DNA from: Hespellia stercorisuis DSM 15480
GTDB lineage: Bacteria > Bacillota > Clostridia > Lachnospirales > Lachnospiraceae
NCBI RefSeq assembly: GCF_900142165.1
Contig: NZ_FQZY01000016.1
Location: forward strand, 1-64,000
Reading direction: 5' to 3'
Length of the DNA stretch: 64,000 bases
Below are positions 8,396 through 18,562 of this stretch, in pieces (positions within the stretch are counted from its first letter, which is position 1; each line of letters opens with the position of its first letter). The position numbers and the translations under genes are program-made. Under the pieces are notes generated by a model, which made no database searches, was not told the DNA's origin, and saw nothing but the letters and a program-made list of their open reading frames with translations.

Positions 8396-10171
8396 ATGTA
8401 CTATTCAGAGGAACTGTTAGAAGAAGTAAGATTGAAAAATGATATTGTAGATGTGATTTCCGGATATGTCAGACTCCAGAAAAAGGGCAGTTCCTACTTT
8501 GGGCTTTGTCCGTTTCACAACGAAAAATCACCCTCCTTTTCGGTGAGCAGAGACAAACAGATGTATTACTGTTTCGGCTGTGGAAAGGGAGGCAACGTAT
8601 TTACATTTATTATGGAATATGAGAATTACTCCTTTGTGGAGGCGCTAAAGCTTCTGGCGGACCGCGCCGGAGTGGAACTGCCCGAGCTGGAGTATTCCAG
8701 AGAACAGAAGGAGAGAGAGAATCTCCGGGGAACAGTTCTGGAACTGAATAAGCTGGCAGCCAAGTATTTCTACGCACAGCTCAAGAGTGAGCGTGGCAAA
8801 CTGGCACACACCTATCTGACAGACCGGGAGCTTACGGAGGAGACGATCACAGCCTTTGGACTTGGGTATTCCAACAAGTACAGTGACGACTTATACAAAT
8901 ATCTCAGGACAAAGGGGTATTCGGAGGAGGTCATTCGGCAGGCCGGACTGGTCAATGTGGATGAGAGACAGGGAGTTTATGACAAGTTCTGGAACAGGGT
9001 GATGTTCCCCATCATGGACGTGAACAACCGGGTCATCGGGTTTGGAGGGCGTGTGATGGGAGATGGAAAGCCGAAATATCTGAACTCTCCCGAGACGATC
9101 GTGTTTGACAAGAGCCGGAATTTATATGGGCTGAATCGTGCGCGGACATCCAGAAAACCGTATTTTCTGGTCTGCGAGGGCTATATGGATGTGATCTCCC
9201 TGCACCAGGCGGGATTTACGAATGCGGTGGCATCGCTGGGAACTGCACTTACCGTGGGACATGCATCTCTGATCAAGCGTTATGTCAGGGAGGTGTACCT
9301 GACTTATGACAGTGACGAGGCGGGAACCAAGGCTGCGCTCCGGGCGATTCCAATTATGAAAGAGGCGGGAATCGCGGCGAAGGTAATCCGGATGGATCCC
9401 TATAAGGATCCGGACGAGTTTATCAAGGCGCTGGGTGCGGAGGCATTTGAGGAACGGATCGGGAAGGCAAGAAATGGTTTTCTTTTCAGTCTGGAAATGC
9501 TGGAACGGGAATATGATATGGATTCTCCGGAGGGCAAGACCGCATTTCTTCACGAGGTGGCTAGACGTCTGGTGGGATTTGAGGAAGAACTGGAGCGCAA
9601 TAATTACATAGAAGCGGCGGCGAGACAGTATCATATCAGTTTCGAGAGTCTTCAGAATCTGGTCAGCAAAACCGCGGTGAACATCGGACTGGCAAAGCCG
9701 GTTACGAGGCCGAAATCTACGATGAACAGGGAAAAACAAAAAGAGGACGGAAGTCTGAAATCCCAGAAGATTCTGCTGACCTGGCTGGTGGATGATGAGA
9801 GTCTGTTTTCAGTGATCAGCAAGTACATCAGACCGCAGGATTTTACGACCAGTCTGTACAGGGAGGTGGCGGAGATCCTCTACGGTCAGTATGAGCAGGG
9901 CAGCGTGAATCCGGCAAAGATCATGAGTCATTTTACCGAAGAAGAGCAGCATCATGAAGTGGCGAGTCTGTTTCATACAAAGATACAGGAACTTACAACA
10001 AAGGAAGAGCAGGAGAAAGCATTAAAGGAAACCATCATCCGGGTGAAGAGCCAGAGCATCGAGGCTGCCACCAAGGCACTGGAGCCGACGGATATGGAAG
10101 GTCTGCAGCGTCTCATGAAAGACAAAAGAGCACTGGATGACCTGCGAAACCTGCATATTTCCATTGATTAA
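8396..10171 (+). CDS. dnaG: DNA primase DnaG
   Basis: Synthesises RNA primers for replication. The 591-aa chain has the N-terminal CHC2 zinc finger (Cys38, His41, Cys59, Cys62), a central TOPRIM catalytic core ([26 protein letters not shown]) and a helical C-terminal domain expected to bind DnaB helicase. Start ATG 8396 is chosen because GGAGGG lies 5 bp upstream, whereas the in-frame ATG at 8384 overlaps that site. The product start [18 protein letters not shown] is typical. It lies between dgt and rpoD. Confidence 0.96.
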   Translation: MYYSEELLEEVRLKNDIVDVISGYVRLQKKGSSYFGLCPFHNEKSPSFSVSRDKQMYYCFGCGKGGNVFTFIMEYENYSFVEALKLLADRAGVELPELEYSREQKERENLRGTVLELNKLAAKYFYAQLKSERGKLAHTYLTDRELTEETITAFGLGYSNKYSDDLYKYLRTKGYSEEVIRQAGLVNVDERQGVYDKFWNRVMFPIMDVNNRVIGFGGRVMGDGKPKYLNSPETIVFDKSRNLYGLNRARTSRKPYFLVCEGYMDVISLHQAGFTNAVASLGTALTVGHASLIKRYVREVYLTYDSDEAGTKAALRAIPIMKEAGIAAKVIRMDPYKDPDEFIKALGAEAFEERIGKARNGFLFSLEMLEREYDMDSPEGKTAFLHEVARRLVGFEEELERNNYIEAAARQYHISFESLQNLVSKTAVNIGLAKPVTRPKSTMNREKQKEDGSLKSQKILLTWLVDDESLFSVISKYIRPQDFTTSLYREVAEILYGQYEQGSVNPAKIMSHFTEEEQHHEVASLFHTKIQELTTKEEQEKALKETIIRVKSQSIEAATKALEPTDMEGLQRLMKDKRALDDLRNLHISID

Positions 10172-10208
10172 GGATAGAATAAAACAAGATAGGGAAGGGA
10201 AAGAACAC

Positions 10209-11336
10209 ATGGACAAACAAATGGATGATAACATGCAGAAATTCATGGAGCGGTTGAAAGAACTGGTCACTATCGGAAAAAAGAAAAAAAGCATTCTGGA
10301 GCTGCAGGAGATCAACGATTTCTTCAAAGACCTGGAGCTGGATGCAGACCAGATGGAGCGGGTTTTTGAGTATCTGGAGACCAATAATATCGATGTGCTT
10401 CGAATCACCGGCGATACGGAGGACGATGACGACGATATCGAGATCGTTATCTCGGAGGAAGATGAGGTCGATGTGGAAAAGATTGATCTTTCTGTTCCGG
10501 ATGGAATCAGTATAGAAGATCCGGTGAGAATGTATCTGAAGGAAATCGGCAAGGTTCCTCTTCTGAGCGCGGAGGAGGAAATCAGTCTGGCCAAGAGAAT
10601 GGAGGAGGGTGACGAGGAGGCGAAGAAGCGTCTTGCCGAAGCCAATCTGCGTCTGGTTGTCAGCATTGCCAAGAGATATGTCGGCCGTGGAATGCTCTTT
10701 CTGGATCTGATCCAGGAGGGAAATCTGGGTCTGATTAAGGCGGTGGAGAAATTTGACTACAATAAAGGCTTTAAGTTCAGTACTTATGCGACATGGTGGA
10801 TCCGACAGGCAATCACAAGAGCGATTGCAGACCAGGCGAGAACCATCCGTATTCCGGTGCATATGGTGGAGACAATCAACAAACTGATCCGTGTTTCCAG
10901 ACAGCTGCTTCAGGAGCTGGGACGCGAACCCACGCCGGAGGAGATTGCCAAAGAGCTGGACATGCCTGTGGAGCGTGTGCGTGAGATTCTGAAAATCTCT
11001 CAGGAACCGGTATCTCTGGAAACACCGATCGGTGAGGAGGAAGACAGCCATCTGGGAGATTTTATTCAGGACGACAATGTTCCGGTTCCGGCCGAGGCAG
11101 CTGCAGCTACATTGCTGAAGGAGCAGCTGGACGAAGTTCTTGATACACTGACAGAGCGGGAGCAGAAGGTGCTTCGCCTCCGTTTCGGAATGAACGATGG
11201 ACGTGCGAGAACACTGGAGGAAGTCGGCAAAGAATTTGATGTAACGAGAGAACGTATTCGCCAGATCGAGGCAAAGGCGCTCAGAAAGCTGCGTCATCCG
11301 AGCAGAAGCCGTAAACTCAGAGATTATCTGGATTAA
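10209..11336 (+). CDS. rpoD: Housekeeping RNA polymerase sigma factor RpoD/SigA
   Basis: Directs RNA polymerase to vegetative promoters. The 375-aa protein has an acidic N-terminal region 1.1-like segment (to about residue 90) and region 1.2 ([20 protein letters not shown]). Region 2 has the core-binding and -10 recognition helix ([37 protein letters not shown]); region 3 follows, and region 4 binds the -35 element ([20 protein letters not shown]). ATG 10209 follows AAGGGA and is preferred to the upstream ATG at 10137, which lies inside dnaG. TTGACA/TATAAT-like promoters through the window fit this factor. Confidence 0.95.
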   Translation: MDKQMDDNMQKFMERLKELVTIGKKKKSILELQEINDFFKDLELDADQMERVFEYLETNNIDVLRITGDTEDDDDDIEIVISEEDEVDVEKIDLSVPDGISIEDPVRMYLKEIGKVPLLSAEEEISLAKRMEEGDEEAKKRLAEANLRLVVSIAKRYVGRGMLFLDLIQEGNLGLIKAVEKFDYNKGFKFSTYATWWIRQAITRAIADQARTIRIPVHMVETINKLIRVSRQLLQELGREPTPEEIAKELDMPVERVREILKISQEPVSLETPIGEEEDSHLGDFIQDDNVPVPAEAAAATLLKEQLDEVLDTLTEREQKVLRLRFGMNDGRARTLEEVGKEFDVTRERIRQIEAKALRKLRHPSRSRKLRDYLD

Positions 11337-11345
11337 GAGGGTATT

Positions 11346-12053
11346 ATGGAATTATCAAACAGATTACAGGCGGTCGCCGACATGGTGACGCCTGGACTTC
11401 CAGTTGCTGATGTGGGATGCGACCATGGTTACATCCCTATTTATCTCGTCCAGAACGGAATCAGTCCGCATGTGACTGCCATGGATATCAATGAGGGCCC
11501 GCTGGAGCGTGCGAGAGAGAATATCTGCCGCCAGCAGGGGGAACTCCCAATCGAGCTGATTTTGTCGGACGGCCTGAGGGCTCTCAGACCCGGCGAGGTC
11601 GAATCCGTCATTGTGGCAGGAATGGGCGGCGGACTTGTGATGAAGATATTAGAGGACAGCATGGAAGTCGTGAGAGAATTAAAAGAATGTATCTTGCAGC
11701 CACAGTCTGAAATCTATAAAGTGAGAGCCTTTCTTTTAGAGAAGGGCTTTTTGGTTATTTCAGAAAATATGATCTGTGAAGACGGAAAGTACTATCCGAT
11801 GATGAAGGTGCGCTTCGAGGGAGAATACGTATCCAGAAACCGAAAGTGGTCCGAGACAGAACTACGGTTCGGGAAACTGCTTTTGTCGGAACAGAATCCG
11901 GTGCTGTATCAGTTCATGGAAAAAGAGCTGGAAATCAAACAACGCGTACTGTCCGGTCTGGCAGACAGGCGCGGAGAAAAAATTGTGGAGAGGATATCCC
12001 AGCTGAATGAAGAAATACGATGCATTCAGGAGGGGATCGCATACTATAAATAA
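11346..12053 (+). CDS. trmK: tRNA (adenine(22)-N1)-methyltransferase TrmK
   Basis: SAM-dependent methyltransferase that modifies A22 of some tRNAs. The 235-aa sequence has the Rossmann SAM site ADVGCDHGYIPIYL, the acidic loop TAMDINEGPLERA, and GMGGGLVMKILE. The position 9 bp after rpoD and before the Nif3-like gene matches the sigA-yqfN-yqfO order of Bacillus, supporting the assignment. Confidence 0.9.
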   Translation: MELSNRLQAVADMVTPGLPVADVGCDHGYIPIYLVQNGISPHVTAMDINEGPLERARENICRQQGELPIELILSDGLRALRPGEVESVIVAGMGGGLVMKILEDSMEVVRELKECILQPQSEIYKVRAFLLEKGFLVISENMICEDGKYYPMMKVRFEGEYVSRNRKWSETELRFGKLLLSEQNPVLYQFMEKELEIKQRVLSGLADRRGEKIVERISQLNEEIRCIQEGIAYYK

Positions 12054-12071
12054 AAGAAAAGGGGAGATACT

Positions 12072-12872
12072 ATGTTGTGCAGAGACATTATGAAACAACT
12101 CGAGGAGATGTATCCAACGGACGCGGCACTTGATTTTGACAATGTGGGTCTGCTGGTCGGCAGAAGCGATAAAGAGGTCAAAAAAATCTACATTGCTCTG
12201 GATGCCACAGAGGATGTCATTGAAGACGCCATTGGGAAAAATGTTGACATGCTCATTACGCATCATCCGATGATCTTTGATCCGCTGAAATCCGTGACCT
12301 CCGAACATTTTACGGGCAGAAGAATCATAGATCTCATCAAGTATGATATCTCTTATTATGCCATGCATACCAATTATGATGTTATGGGGATGGCCGGACT
12401 TGCCGGACGGCTGTTCGAACTGCAGGAGCCGGTGGTTCTGGAGGAGACTTACTGGGACCGCCGTGAGGGCATGAATACATACGCCCGGGACGGGATCGGC
12501 AGGGTTGGCCGGCTGACTCATCCTATGTCGTTAAAAGAGACGACGGACTGGGTGAAGGAAAAACTGCACCTGGAGCAGGTGAAGGTCTTCGGCGATATGA
12601 AACAGGAGGTTTCGGTGATGGCAGTTTCTCCCGGTTCCGGAAAAAGTATGATTGATGCGGCACTGGAAAAAGGTGCGGATGTTCTGGTGACCGGTGATAT
12701 CGACCACCATGCGGGAATCGATGCGGTGGCAAAAGGGATTGCGATCATCGATGCGGGACATTACGGGACGGAATACATTTTTATGGAAGATGTGAAGTCC
12801 TATCTGAAAGATAGTATAGACGGAGTGGAGATTGAGACAGCAGAATTTTGTCTGCCGTTTCAGATTATATAA
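12072..12872 (+). CDS. Nif3-like dinuclear metal centre protein
   Basis: The 266-aa member of the Nif3/YqfO family has the metal-binding motifs LITHHPMIF, MHTNYD, GDIDHHAGID and DAGHYGTE. Family members form hexameric toroids with two metal ions per subunit; cellular function is unsettled, though a GTP cyclohydrolase-like or hydrolase role has been proposed. It lacks the PII-like insert of Bacillus YqfO, so it is the short form. GGGGAGA precedes the ATG. It is co-oriented with trmK and probably co-transcribed. Confidence 0.88.
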   Translation: MLCRDIMKQLEEMYPTDAALDFDNVGLLVGRSDKEVKKIYIALDATEDVIEDAIGKNVDMLITHHPMIFDPLKSVTSEHFTGRRIIDLIKYDISYYAMHTNYDVMGMAGLAGRLFELQEPVVLEETYWDRREGMNTYARDGIGRVGRLTHPMSLKETTDWVKEKLHLEQVKVFGDMKQEVSVMAVSPGSGKSMIDAALEKGADVLVTGDIDHHAGIDAVAKGIAIIDAGHYGTEYIFMEDVKSYLKDSIDGVEIETAEFCLPFQII

Positions 12873-12886
12873 CAGTGAGGTGTGAG

Positions 12887-14557
12887 ATGGGAGAAAAAAT
12901 GTGTACGGTCCAGGTCGGACAGATAAAACGCGAATATCCGAGAGGAACCGCATACAAAGTGATTGCAGAGGATTTTCAAAATCAGTATCCGTATCAGATC
13001 GTGCTGGTTTTTATTGATAAATATCGTCTGCAGGAATTGTACAAAGGTCTGGATGGAAACCATGAGATTGAGTTTGTCACGATCGGCGACAACATCGGGC
13101 ATAAGACGTACAAGAGGAGCATGTGTCTCATGATGGTCAAAGCGGTTCACGATGTGGGCGGCAAAGAACAGATAGAAAAGGTGCGTATCCATTACTCACT
13201 CAGCAAAGGGCTTTACTGTACGATAGAGGGAAAGCAGAAGCTCACAAGAGAGTTTTTGGATCGGGTCGAGGAGCGCATGTGGCAGATGGTTGAAGAACGG
13301 ATGCCGATTAAGAAACGCTCAGTCAATACGACCGAGGCAATCCGGCTCTTTAAAAAGTATGGAATGCATGATAAAGAACGGTTGTTTCAGTACCGCCGTG
13401 TCTCGAGAGTGAACATTTACACCATGAATGAGTTTGAGGACTACTACTATGGGTACATGGTTCCGGATGCGGGATATCTGCGCTATTTTAAGCTGCATCT
13501 GTATGATGAGGGCTTTGTTCTGCAGATGCCGGTGATGGAAGCGCCGACGGTTGTTCCGCCGTTCCAACCACAGGAAAAGCTGTTTCAGGTGCTGAAGGAG
13601 TCCACCAGATGGGGCGATCTTCAGAATATCGAGACGGTGGGGGCGCTGAACGACATGTCCGCACATCAGAATATGCGGGAAGTGATTCTGGTACAGGAGG
13701 CATTTCAGGAGCGGAGGATTGCCGAGATTGCGGAACAGATTGCTTCAAGAAAATCTGTGAAGTTTATCCTGATTGCAGGACCGTCCTCCTCGGGGAAGAC
13801 TACGTTCTCGCACAGGCTCTCAATCCAGCTTCGGGTAAATGGAATGATTCCTCATCCAATCTCGGTGGACAATTACTTTGTGGACAGGGAAAAAACGCCC
13901 AGAGATAAGGACGGAAACTATAATTTCGAATGTCTGGAGGCAATCGATGTCAAAGCGTTTAACAAAGATATGAGCGATCTTCTGGATGGAAAAGAAGTAG
14001 TGATTCCCACGTTTGATTTTGAAATCGGACGCAGAAGCTATGTGAATAAGCCACGGAGACTGGGGGCACAGGATGTACTTGTCATAGAGGGGATTCACTG
14101 TCTGAATCCAAAGCTGACGGAGATGCTGGCAGATGAGAATAAATTCAAGATTTATATCAGTGCACTGACACAGCTCAATATCGATGAACATAACCGGATT
14201 CCCACAACGGACGGGCGGCTGATCAGACGGATTGTGCGGGACGCAAGAGCACGCGGAACTTCCGCGCAGAAAACCATCTCGATGTGGCCCTCGGTGAGAA
14301 GGGGAGAGGAAGAGAATATTTTCCCGTTCCAGGAGGAGGCAGACGTGATGTTCAACTCGGCGCTGCTCTATGAGCTTGCTGTCCTGAAGCAGTATGTGGA
14401 GCCTCTTTTATTCGGCGTGGAAAAAGAAAGCGATGAATATCCTGAGGCAAAACGTCTCTTGAAATTTCTAGATTATTTTGTTGGCGCCGGGAGCGAGAAC
14501 ATCCCGATCAATTCATTGCTCAGAGAGTTTACGGGCGGTGGGTGCTTCGACGTGTAG
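12887..14557 (+). CDS. Uridine kinase-like nucleoside kinase with threonyl-tRNA-synthetase-like N-terminus
   Basis: The 556-aa product has an N-terminal TGS/second-additional-domain-like part related to threonyl-tRNA synthetase (RGTAYKVIAEDF near the start; RIHYSLSKGLYCTIEGKQKL later). This is followed by a phosphoribulokinase/uridine kinase domain with Walker A GPSSSGKTTFSHRL (about 298-311) and substrate motifs ISVDNYFVDREKTPRDKDG and IEGIHCLNP. Proteins with this architecture are widespread in Clostridia; the true substrate is not certain. ATG 12887 is used because GTGAGGTG lies upstream; the longer in-frame start at 12848 overlaps the Nif3-like gene. Confidence 0.85.
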   Translation: MGEKMCTVQVGQIKREYPRGTAYKVIAEDFQNQYPYQIVLVFIDKYRLQELYKGLDGNHEIEFVTIGDNIGHKTYKRSMCLMMVKAVHDVGGKEQIEKVRIHYSLSKGLYCTIEGKQKLTREFLDRVEERMWQMVEERMPIKKRSVNTTEAIRLFKKYGMHDKERLFQYRRVSRVNIYTMNEFEDYYYGYMVPDAGYLRYFKLHLYDEGFVLQMPVMEAPTVVPPFQPQEKLFQVLKESTRWGDLQNIETVGALNDMSAHQNMREVILVQEAFQERRIAEIAEQIASRKSVKFILIAGPSSSGKTTFSHRLSIQLRVNGMIPHPISVDNYFVDREKTPRDKDGNYNFECLEAIDVKAFNKDMSDLLDGKEVVIPTFDFEIGRRSYVNKPRRLGAQDVLVIEGIHCLNPKLTEMLADENKFKIYISALTQLNIDEHNRIPTTDGRLIRRIVRDARARGTSAQKTISMWPSVRRGEEENIFPFQEEADVMFNSALLYELAVLKQYVEPLLFGVEKESDEYPEAKRLLKFLDYFVGAGSENIPINSLLREFTGGGCFDV

Positions 14558-14628
14558 AATGGATCGACAGCGGAGAGCGATAAGGAGAACGAGAGAGAAC
14601 GCGGGAGTGCGGGAAAAGAACAAGAAGG

Positions 14629-14687
14629 AAAAGACAAGAATAATGGGAGCTGGTTTTCAGCCACCTCCCATTATTCTTGTCTTTTTT
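14629..14687. terminator. Strong bidirectional terminator
   Basis: 21-bp perfect arms (14629-14649 and 14665-14685) around a 15-nt loop, with A residues on the left and T residues on the right. It separates the plus-strand primase/sigma cluster from the minus-strand potABCD operon. Confidence 0.85.
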
Positions 14688-14699
14688 CTCTTCTGACAG

Positions 14700-14827
14700 C
14701 AGCCAGATTATTTAGATTTCGCATCTCTCCACAGCCAGATTACTTGGATTTCGCATCTCTTCACAGTCAGATTATTTAGATTTCACATCTCTCCACAGCC
14801 AGATTATTTGGATTTTACTTCCCTCCA
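14700..14827 (-). repeat. Four 32-bp tandem repeats copying the 3' end of potCD
   Basis: Units at 14700-14731, 14732-14763, 14764-14795 and 14796-14827 repeat with exactly 32-bp spacing and few differences. The fourth holds the last codons and stop (TAA at 14804-14806) of the fused potCD gene, encoding W-R-E-V-K-S-K-stop. The other three lie past the stop and encode W-R-D-V/A-K-S-K-stop or a close variant. Confidence 0.9.
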
Positions 14828-16687
14828 CAGCCGGTTGTATAGGGCATCGTTCTCATCCCCGAGAAACTTAAACGTCTCACAGTTGGCCAACTCAGAAGCA
14901 TCCGGGAAGGCAATCCTGCTGTTTCGAATGTCTGGGTCCTCGATCAGTTCACGACCGGCAGTGTTCGGTGTGGAATACGTAATATAGTCGAAATTCATCT
15001 TGGCAATATCTCCGCGGCACAGGAAGTTGATAAATGCCTCCGCATTTTCCTTGTGCTTTGCATTCTTTGGAATGACCCAGGAGTCGATCCAGACATTGGA
15101 GCCTTCCTTCGGAATAACATATTCCAGATTTGGATTTTCCTTCTGTGTGTAGATGGCCTCGCCGGAGTAGATGACGCCAATGGCAGCCTCGTTTCCGATC
15201 ATTTTGTCCCGAACCTGATCCACAACATAGGCCTGCACGAGTGGTTTCTGTTCAATTAGCAGATTTTTAGCTTCTTCCAACTCATCCAGATCGGTGGAGT
15301 TGAGAGAATATCCAAGATATTTCAAGGTGACACCGAAGGCATCACGCACACTGTCCTGCATCAGGATGCTGTCCTTGTATTTTTCATCCCACAGAACACT
15401 CCAACTGTCGATGGGCTCATCGACCATCGTCTTGTTGTAAAGGATACCGACAGTTCCCCATGTATATGGAACCGAATAAAGATTATCCGGGTCGAACTGG
15501 CGTGACTGCTCCATATAGGTCGTGCCGATATTTTTGAGATTTGGAATGTTGTCAAAATCAATCTCAGCCAGCAGATTACTTTCAATCATTCGCTGGACCA
15601 TATAATCTGACGGGCAGACCACATCGTATGCAATCGCACCGGACTGTACCTTGGGGTACATGATCTCGTTCGTCTCGTACTCCTCATATACCACATCAAT
15701 TCCGGTTTCTTCTTCGAACATATCAAGAACATCAGGATCCATATACTCCCCCCAGTTGTAGACAATCACCTGATTGCTGGAATGACCGGATTCTTTCGAA
15801 CCGTAGTAGCAGCCGCCGATGACGATGGCGATAATAATAGCGGCCGGAGTCAGCTTGCGCAGACAGAAACGCCTGATTTTGTGACCTCTGGAAACAGAGA
15901 TGCGCTTTGCGCTGGTGGCAGCATTTTTCTCCGGTGCCATATTAATCAGCATCAGAAGAACCAGAACCGTTAAAAACAGCAGGGTCGATAGCGCGTACAT
16001 TTCCGGCTTGATGCCTTTGCGGACTTCACTGTAGATCTTGGTGGACAAGGTGTCAATTCCAGGTCCTTTGGTAAAATGAGTGATTACAAAATCATCCAGT
16101 GACATGGTAAATGCAAGCAGAAATCCGGAAAAAACACCGGGGATGATGTCCGGGAAGACCACCTTGAAAAAAGCGTAGACAGGTGATGCACCCAGATCGA
16201 GGGCCGCCTCATAGGTCGAGCGGTTCGTCTGCTTCAGCTTTGGCATGACGCTGAGAATAACATATGGAATGTTAAATGTAATATGCGCCAGCAGGATCGT
16301 TGAAAATCCCAATGAAAACCGGAAAGCGATGAACAGAAGCATCAGGGAGATACCGGTTACGATATCAGCATTCAGCATCGGAATGTTCGTGATGCCCATC
16401 ATCAGGGTGCGGAATCTGCGGCGCATGCCCTGAATCCCGAGTGCTGCAGCCGTTCCGAGCAGCGTTGCGATCAGTGCGGACACCAGTGCGATGATCAGGG
16501 TCGTATACAGGGCGTTCATGATGTCCTGATTCTGAAACAGCGCGCGATACCAGTCAAGCGTGAAGTGCCCCCACTTGGAGCGGGACTTCGAACTGTTAAA
16601 GGAAAGGACAACCAGCGTGAGGATGGGAGCGTAGAGCAGCACCATGATCAGAAACAAGTATATTTTTTTAAGCGATTCTTTTATCAA
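14804..16687 (-). CDS. Polyamine ABC transporter, fused permease PotC and binding protein PotD
   Basis: The 627-aa fusion has residues 1-260 as a PotC-type inner-membrane permease with six hydrophobic segments and the EAA loop (YEAALDLGASPVYAFFKVVFPDIIPG). A further membrane segment at about 280-297 tethers a PotD-type spermidine/putrescine-binding domain (about 305-627: VIVYNWGEYMDPDVLDMFEE, YDVVCPSDYMVQRMI, YSVPYTWGTVGILYN). The binding domain is expected outside the membrane. Its start overlaps the potB stop by 4 bp. Fused forms of this transporter exist in other Firmicutes. The 3' end is followed by three extra copies of its terminal codons. Confidence 0.9.
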   Translation of the reverse strand: MIKESLKKIYLFLIMVLLYAPILTLVVLSFNSSKSRSKWGHFTLDWYRALFQNQDIMNALYTTLIIALVSALIATLLGTAAALGIQGMRRRFRTLMMGITNIPMLNADIVTGISLMLLFIAFRFSLGFSTILLAHITFNIPYVILSVMPKLKQTNRSTYEAALDLGASPVYAFFKVVFPDIIPGVFSGFLLAFTMSLDDFVITHFTKGPGIDTLSTKIYSEVRKGIKPEMYALSTLLFLTVLVLLMLINMAPEKNAATSAKRISVSRGHKIRRFCLRKLTPAAIIIAIVIGGCYYGSKESGHSSNQVIVYNWGEYMDPDVLDMFEEETGIDVVYEEYETNEIMYPKVQSGAIAYDVVCPSDYMVQRMIESNLLAEIDFDNIPNLKNIGTTYMEQSRQFDPDNLYSVPYTWGTVGILYNKTMVDEPIDSWSVLWDEKYKDSILMQDSVRDAFGVTLKYLGYSLNSTDLDELEEAKNLLIEQKPLVQAYVVDQVRDKMIGNEAAIGVIYSGEAIYTQKENPNLEYVIPKEGSNVWIDSWVIPKNAKHKENAEAFINFLCRGDIAKMNFDYITYSTPNTAGRELIEDPDIRNSRIAFPDASELANCETFKFLGDENDALYNRLWREVKSK

Positions 16688-17499
16688 AATGCAGTTCCCT
16701 CCCCATCTTTATCGTATTTGTTGATCAGAGCCATGCTGGCGATGATAAAGATCATCAGAATCAGCGAGAGACCGGAACCGACGTTCCAGTTGCTGCCCTG
16801 TTTAAATTCCTGTTCGATCACATTGCCAATCAGCAGAATCTTGCTGCCGCCCAGCAGATCAGAGATGACGAATGTGGTCAGCGAAGGTACAAAAACCATC
16901 GTGATTCCACTGATGATTCCTGGAACCGTCAGCGGGAGTGTGATATAAAAGAAAGTCTGCCAGTAGTTTGCCCCCAGATCCGCGGCGGCGGAAATGACGT
17001 CTTTGTCAATTTTGACAAGGACATTGTAAATCGGGAGCACCATAAAGGGCAGGAAATTGTAAACCATACCGAGCACGATGGCGTAAGGTGTGTTGATGAT
17101 TGTGAGCTCCGGGAGATGAAAGAACGAGAGAACGATGTTGATGACTCCGTTTTTCTCCAGAAGATTCTGCCATGCCATTGTGCGCAGCAAAAAGTTCATC
17201 CACATGGGAAGAATAAAAATCAGCACAATAAAGCTGGTCTGATTCATGCTCAGCTCAGATAGAATCATTGCCAGAGGATACGCAAGAAGCAGACAGAACA
17301 GCGTGCTGACCAGCGACAGAAGGATGGATAATCCCAGCGCTTTCAGGTTTTCCGGTGTCGTGATCTGTGCCAGATTGCTCCAGGTGAAGTGCCCCTTGGA
17401 ATCGGTCATTCCGTAGTACACAATCATCAAAAGTGGGATGATGATAAAGGAGACAGCCCAGAACAGGTAGGGACCGGCCAAAAGCTTCTTATTCTTCAA
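16684..17499 (-). CDS. potB: Polyamine ABC transporter permease PotB
   Basis: The 271-aa hydrophobic protein has about six membrane segments and the permease-ATPase coupling loop [23 protein letters not shown]. It pairs with the PotC part of the downstream fusion to form the membrane channel for spermidine/putrescine import. It overlaps potA by 11 bp and the potCD fusion by 4 bp, so translation is coupled. Confidence 0.92.
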   Translation of the reverse strand: MKNKKLLAGPYLFWAVSFIIIPLLMIVYYGMTDSKGHFTWSNLAQITTPENLKALGLSILLSLVSTLFCLLLAYPLAMILSELSMNQTSFIVLIFILPMWMNFLLRTMAWQNLLEKNGVINIVLSFFHLPELTIINTPYAIVLGMVYNFLPFMVLPIYNVLVKIDKDVISAAADLGANYWQTFFYITLPLTVPGIISGITMVFVPSLTTFVISDLLGGSKILLIGNVIEQEFKQGSNWNVGSGLSLILMIFIIASMALINKYDKDGEGTAF

Positions 17500-18562
17500 T
17501 GTTAGAAACCTCCTCGTCCTCGGACTCCGGTTTTTTCATAATCTGGATATCGAAGGGATCCACTTTAACTCCCACTTCGGTTCCGACCGGGAACATATCA
17601 GTGCTGTGTACCAGCAGTTCATAGTTGTTGGCCAGGACTTCCATTTCATAGTGCACGCCCTTGAAAATTAAGTTGGTGACTACACCGTTGATGACGCCTT
17701 CGCCTGGCTTGACAAGGTCGATGTCCTCCGGGCGCAGAACGGCATCAACCGGCTTGTTCTCACCGAAGCCGACGTCGACGCATTCCCAGATGGCGCCGAG
17801 CATTTTCACGACTTTATCTTTTACCATCGTAGCGGCAAAAATATTGCTCTCACCAATGAAATCGGCGACGAACGCGTTCTGCGGCTCGTTGTAGATATCC
17901 TCCGGAGTTCCGATCTGCTGGATATACCCCTGGTTCATGACGACGATGGTGTCAGACATGGTGAGGGCCTCCTCCTGATCGTGGGTGACATAGATGAACG
18001 TGATTCCCAGCTCATTTTTCAGGCGAATCAATTCATACTGCATATCCTGACGCAGCTTGAGATCCAGTGCTCCCAGTGGTTCATCCAGAAGCAATACCTG
18101 GGGTTCATTCACGATGGCACGGGCGATGGCGATACGCTGCTGCTGGCCACCGCTGAGAGAGTCAGGAGTCCGCTGCTCGAAACCGTCCAGATTCACCAGC
18201 TTCAGCGCATACCGGATTTTGTCATCGATGTAGCTTTTGGATTTGCCTTTGATCTTCAGACCGAAAGCGATATTCTCTGCGATGGTCATGTGGGAGAACA
18301 GCGCGTACTTTTGAAACACGGTGTTTAACTGACGCTTGTTTGGTGGCAGTGCGTTGATGTTCTTTCCGCCAAAGATAATATCTCCCTTGTCAGGAGTCTC
18401 GAAACCACCGAGTATACGCAGAAGAGTAGTTTTTCCGCATCCACTTGGCCCGAGGAGGGTAAGAAATTCATTCTCACGGATGTACAGATCCAGTTCGTCC
18501 AGAACCAGATTTTCACCAAAGGATTTGGAAACTTTAACGATGTCGATTAATTTATTAGTCAT
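17489..18562 (-). CDS. potA: Polyamine ABC transporter ATPase PotA
   Basis: The 357-aa ATPase has Walker [13 protein letters not shown]-loop VFQKYALF, signature [14 protein letters not shown], Walker B VLLLDEP and switch His (VTHDQEEA). A C-terminal TOBE-like regulatory domain (about 240-345) is present. It energises polyamine import. Its start codon overlaps the aroC stop as ATGA, which ties its translation to chorismate synthase. Confidence 0.94.
   Translation of the reverse strand: MTNKLIDIVKVSKSFGENLVLDELDLYIRENEFLTLLGPSGCGKTTLLRILGGFETPDKGDIIFGGKNINALPPNKRQLNTVFQKYALFSHMTIAENIAFGLKIKGKSKSYIDDKIRYALKLVNLDGFEQRTPDSLSGGQQQRIAIARAIVNEPQVLLLDEPLGALDLKLRQDMQYELIRLKNELGITFIYVTHDQEEALTMSDTIVVMNQGYIQQIGTPEDIYNEPQNAFVADFIGESNIFAATMVKDKVVKMLGAIWECVDVGFGENKPVDAVLRPEDIDLVKPGEGVINGVVTNLIFKGVHYEMEVLANNYELLVHSTDMFPVGTEVGVKVDPFDIQIMKKPESEDEEVSNIEE

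Noticed and set aside
10113-11297. 394-aa minus-strand ORF opposite rpoD
   Set aside because: Antisense shadow of a clear sigma factor gene, with no ribosome site or motifs.
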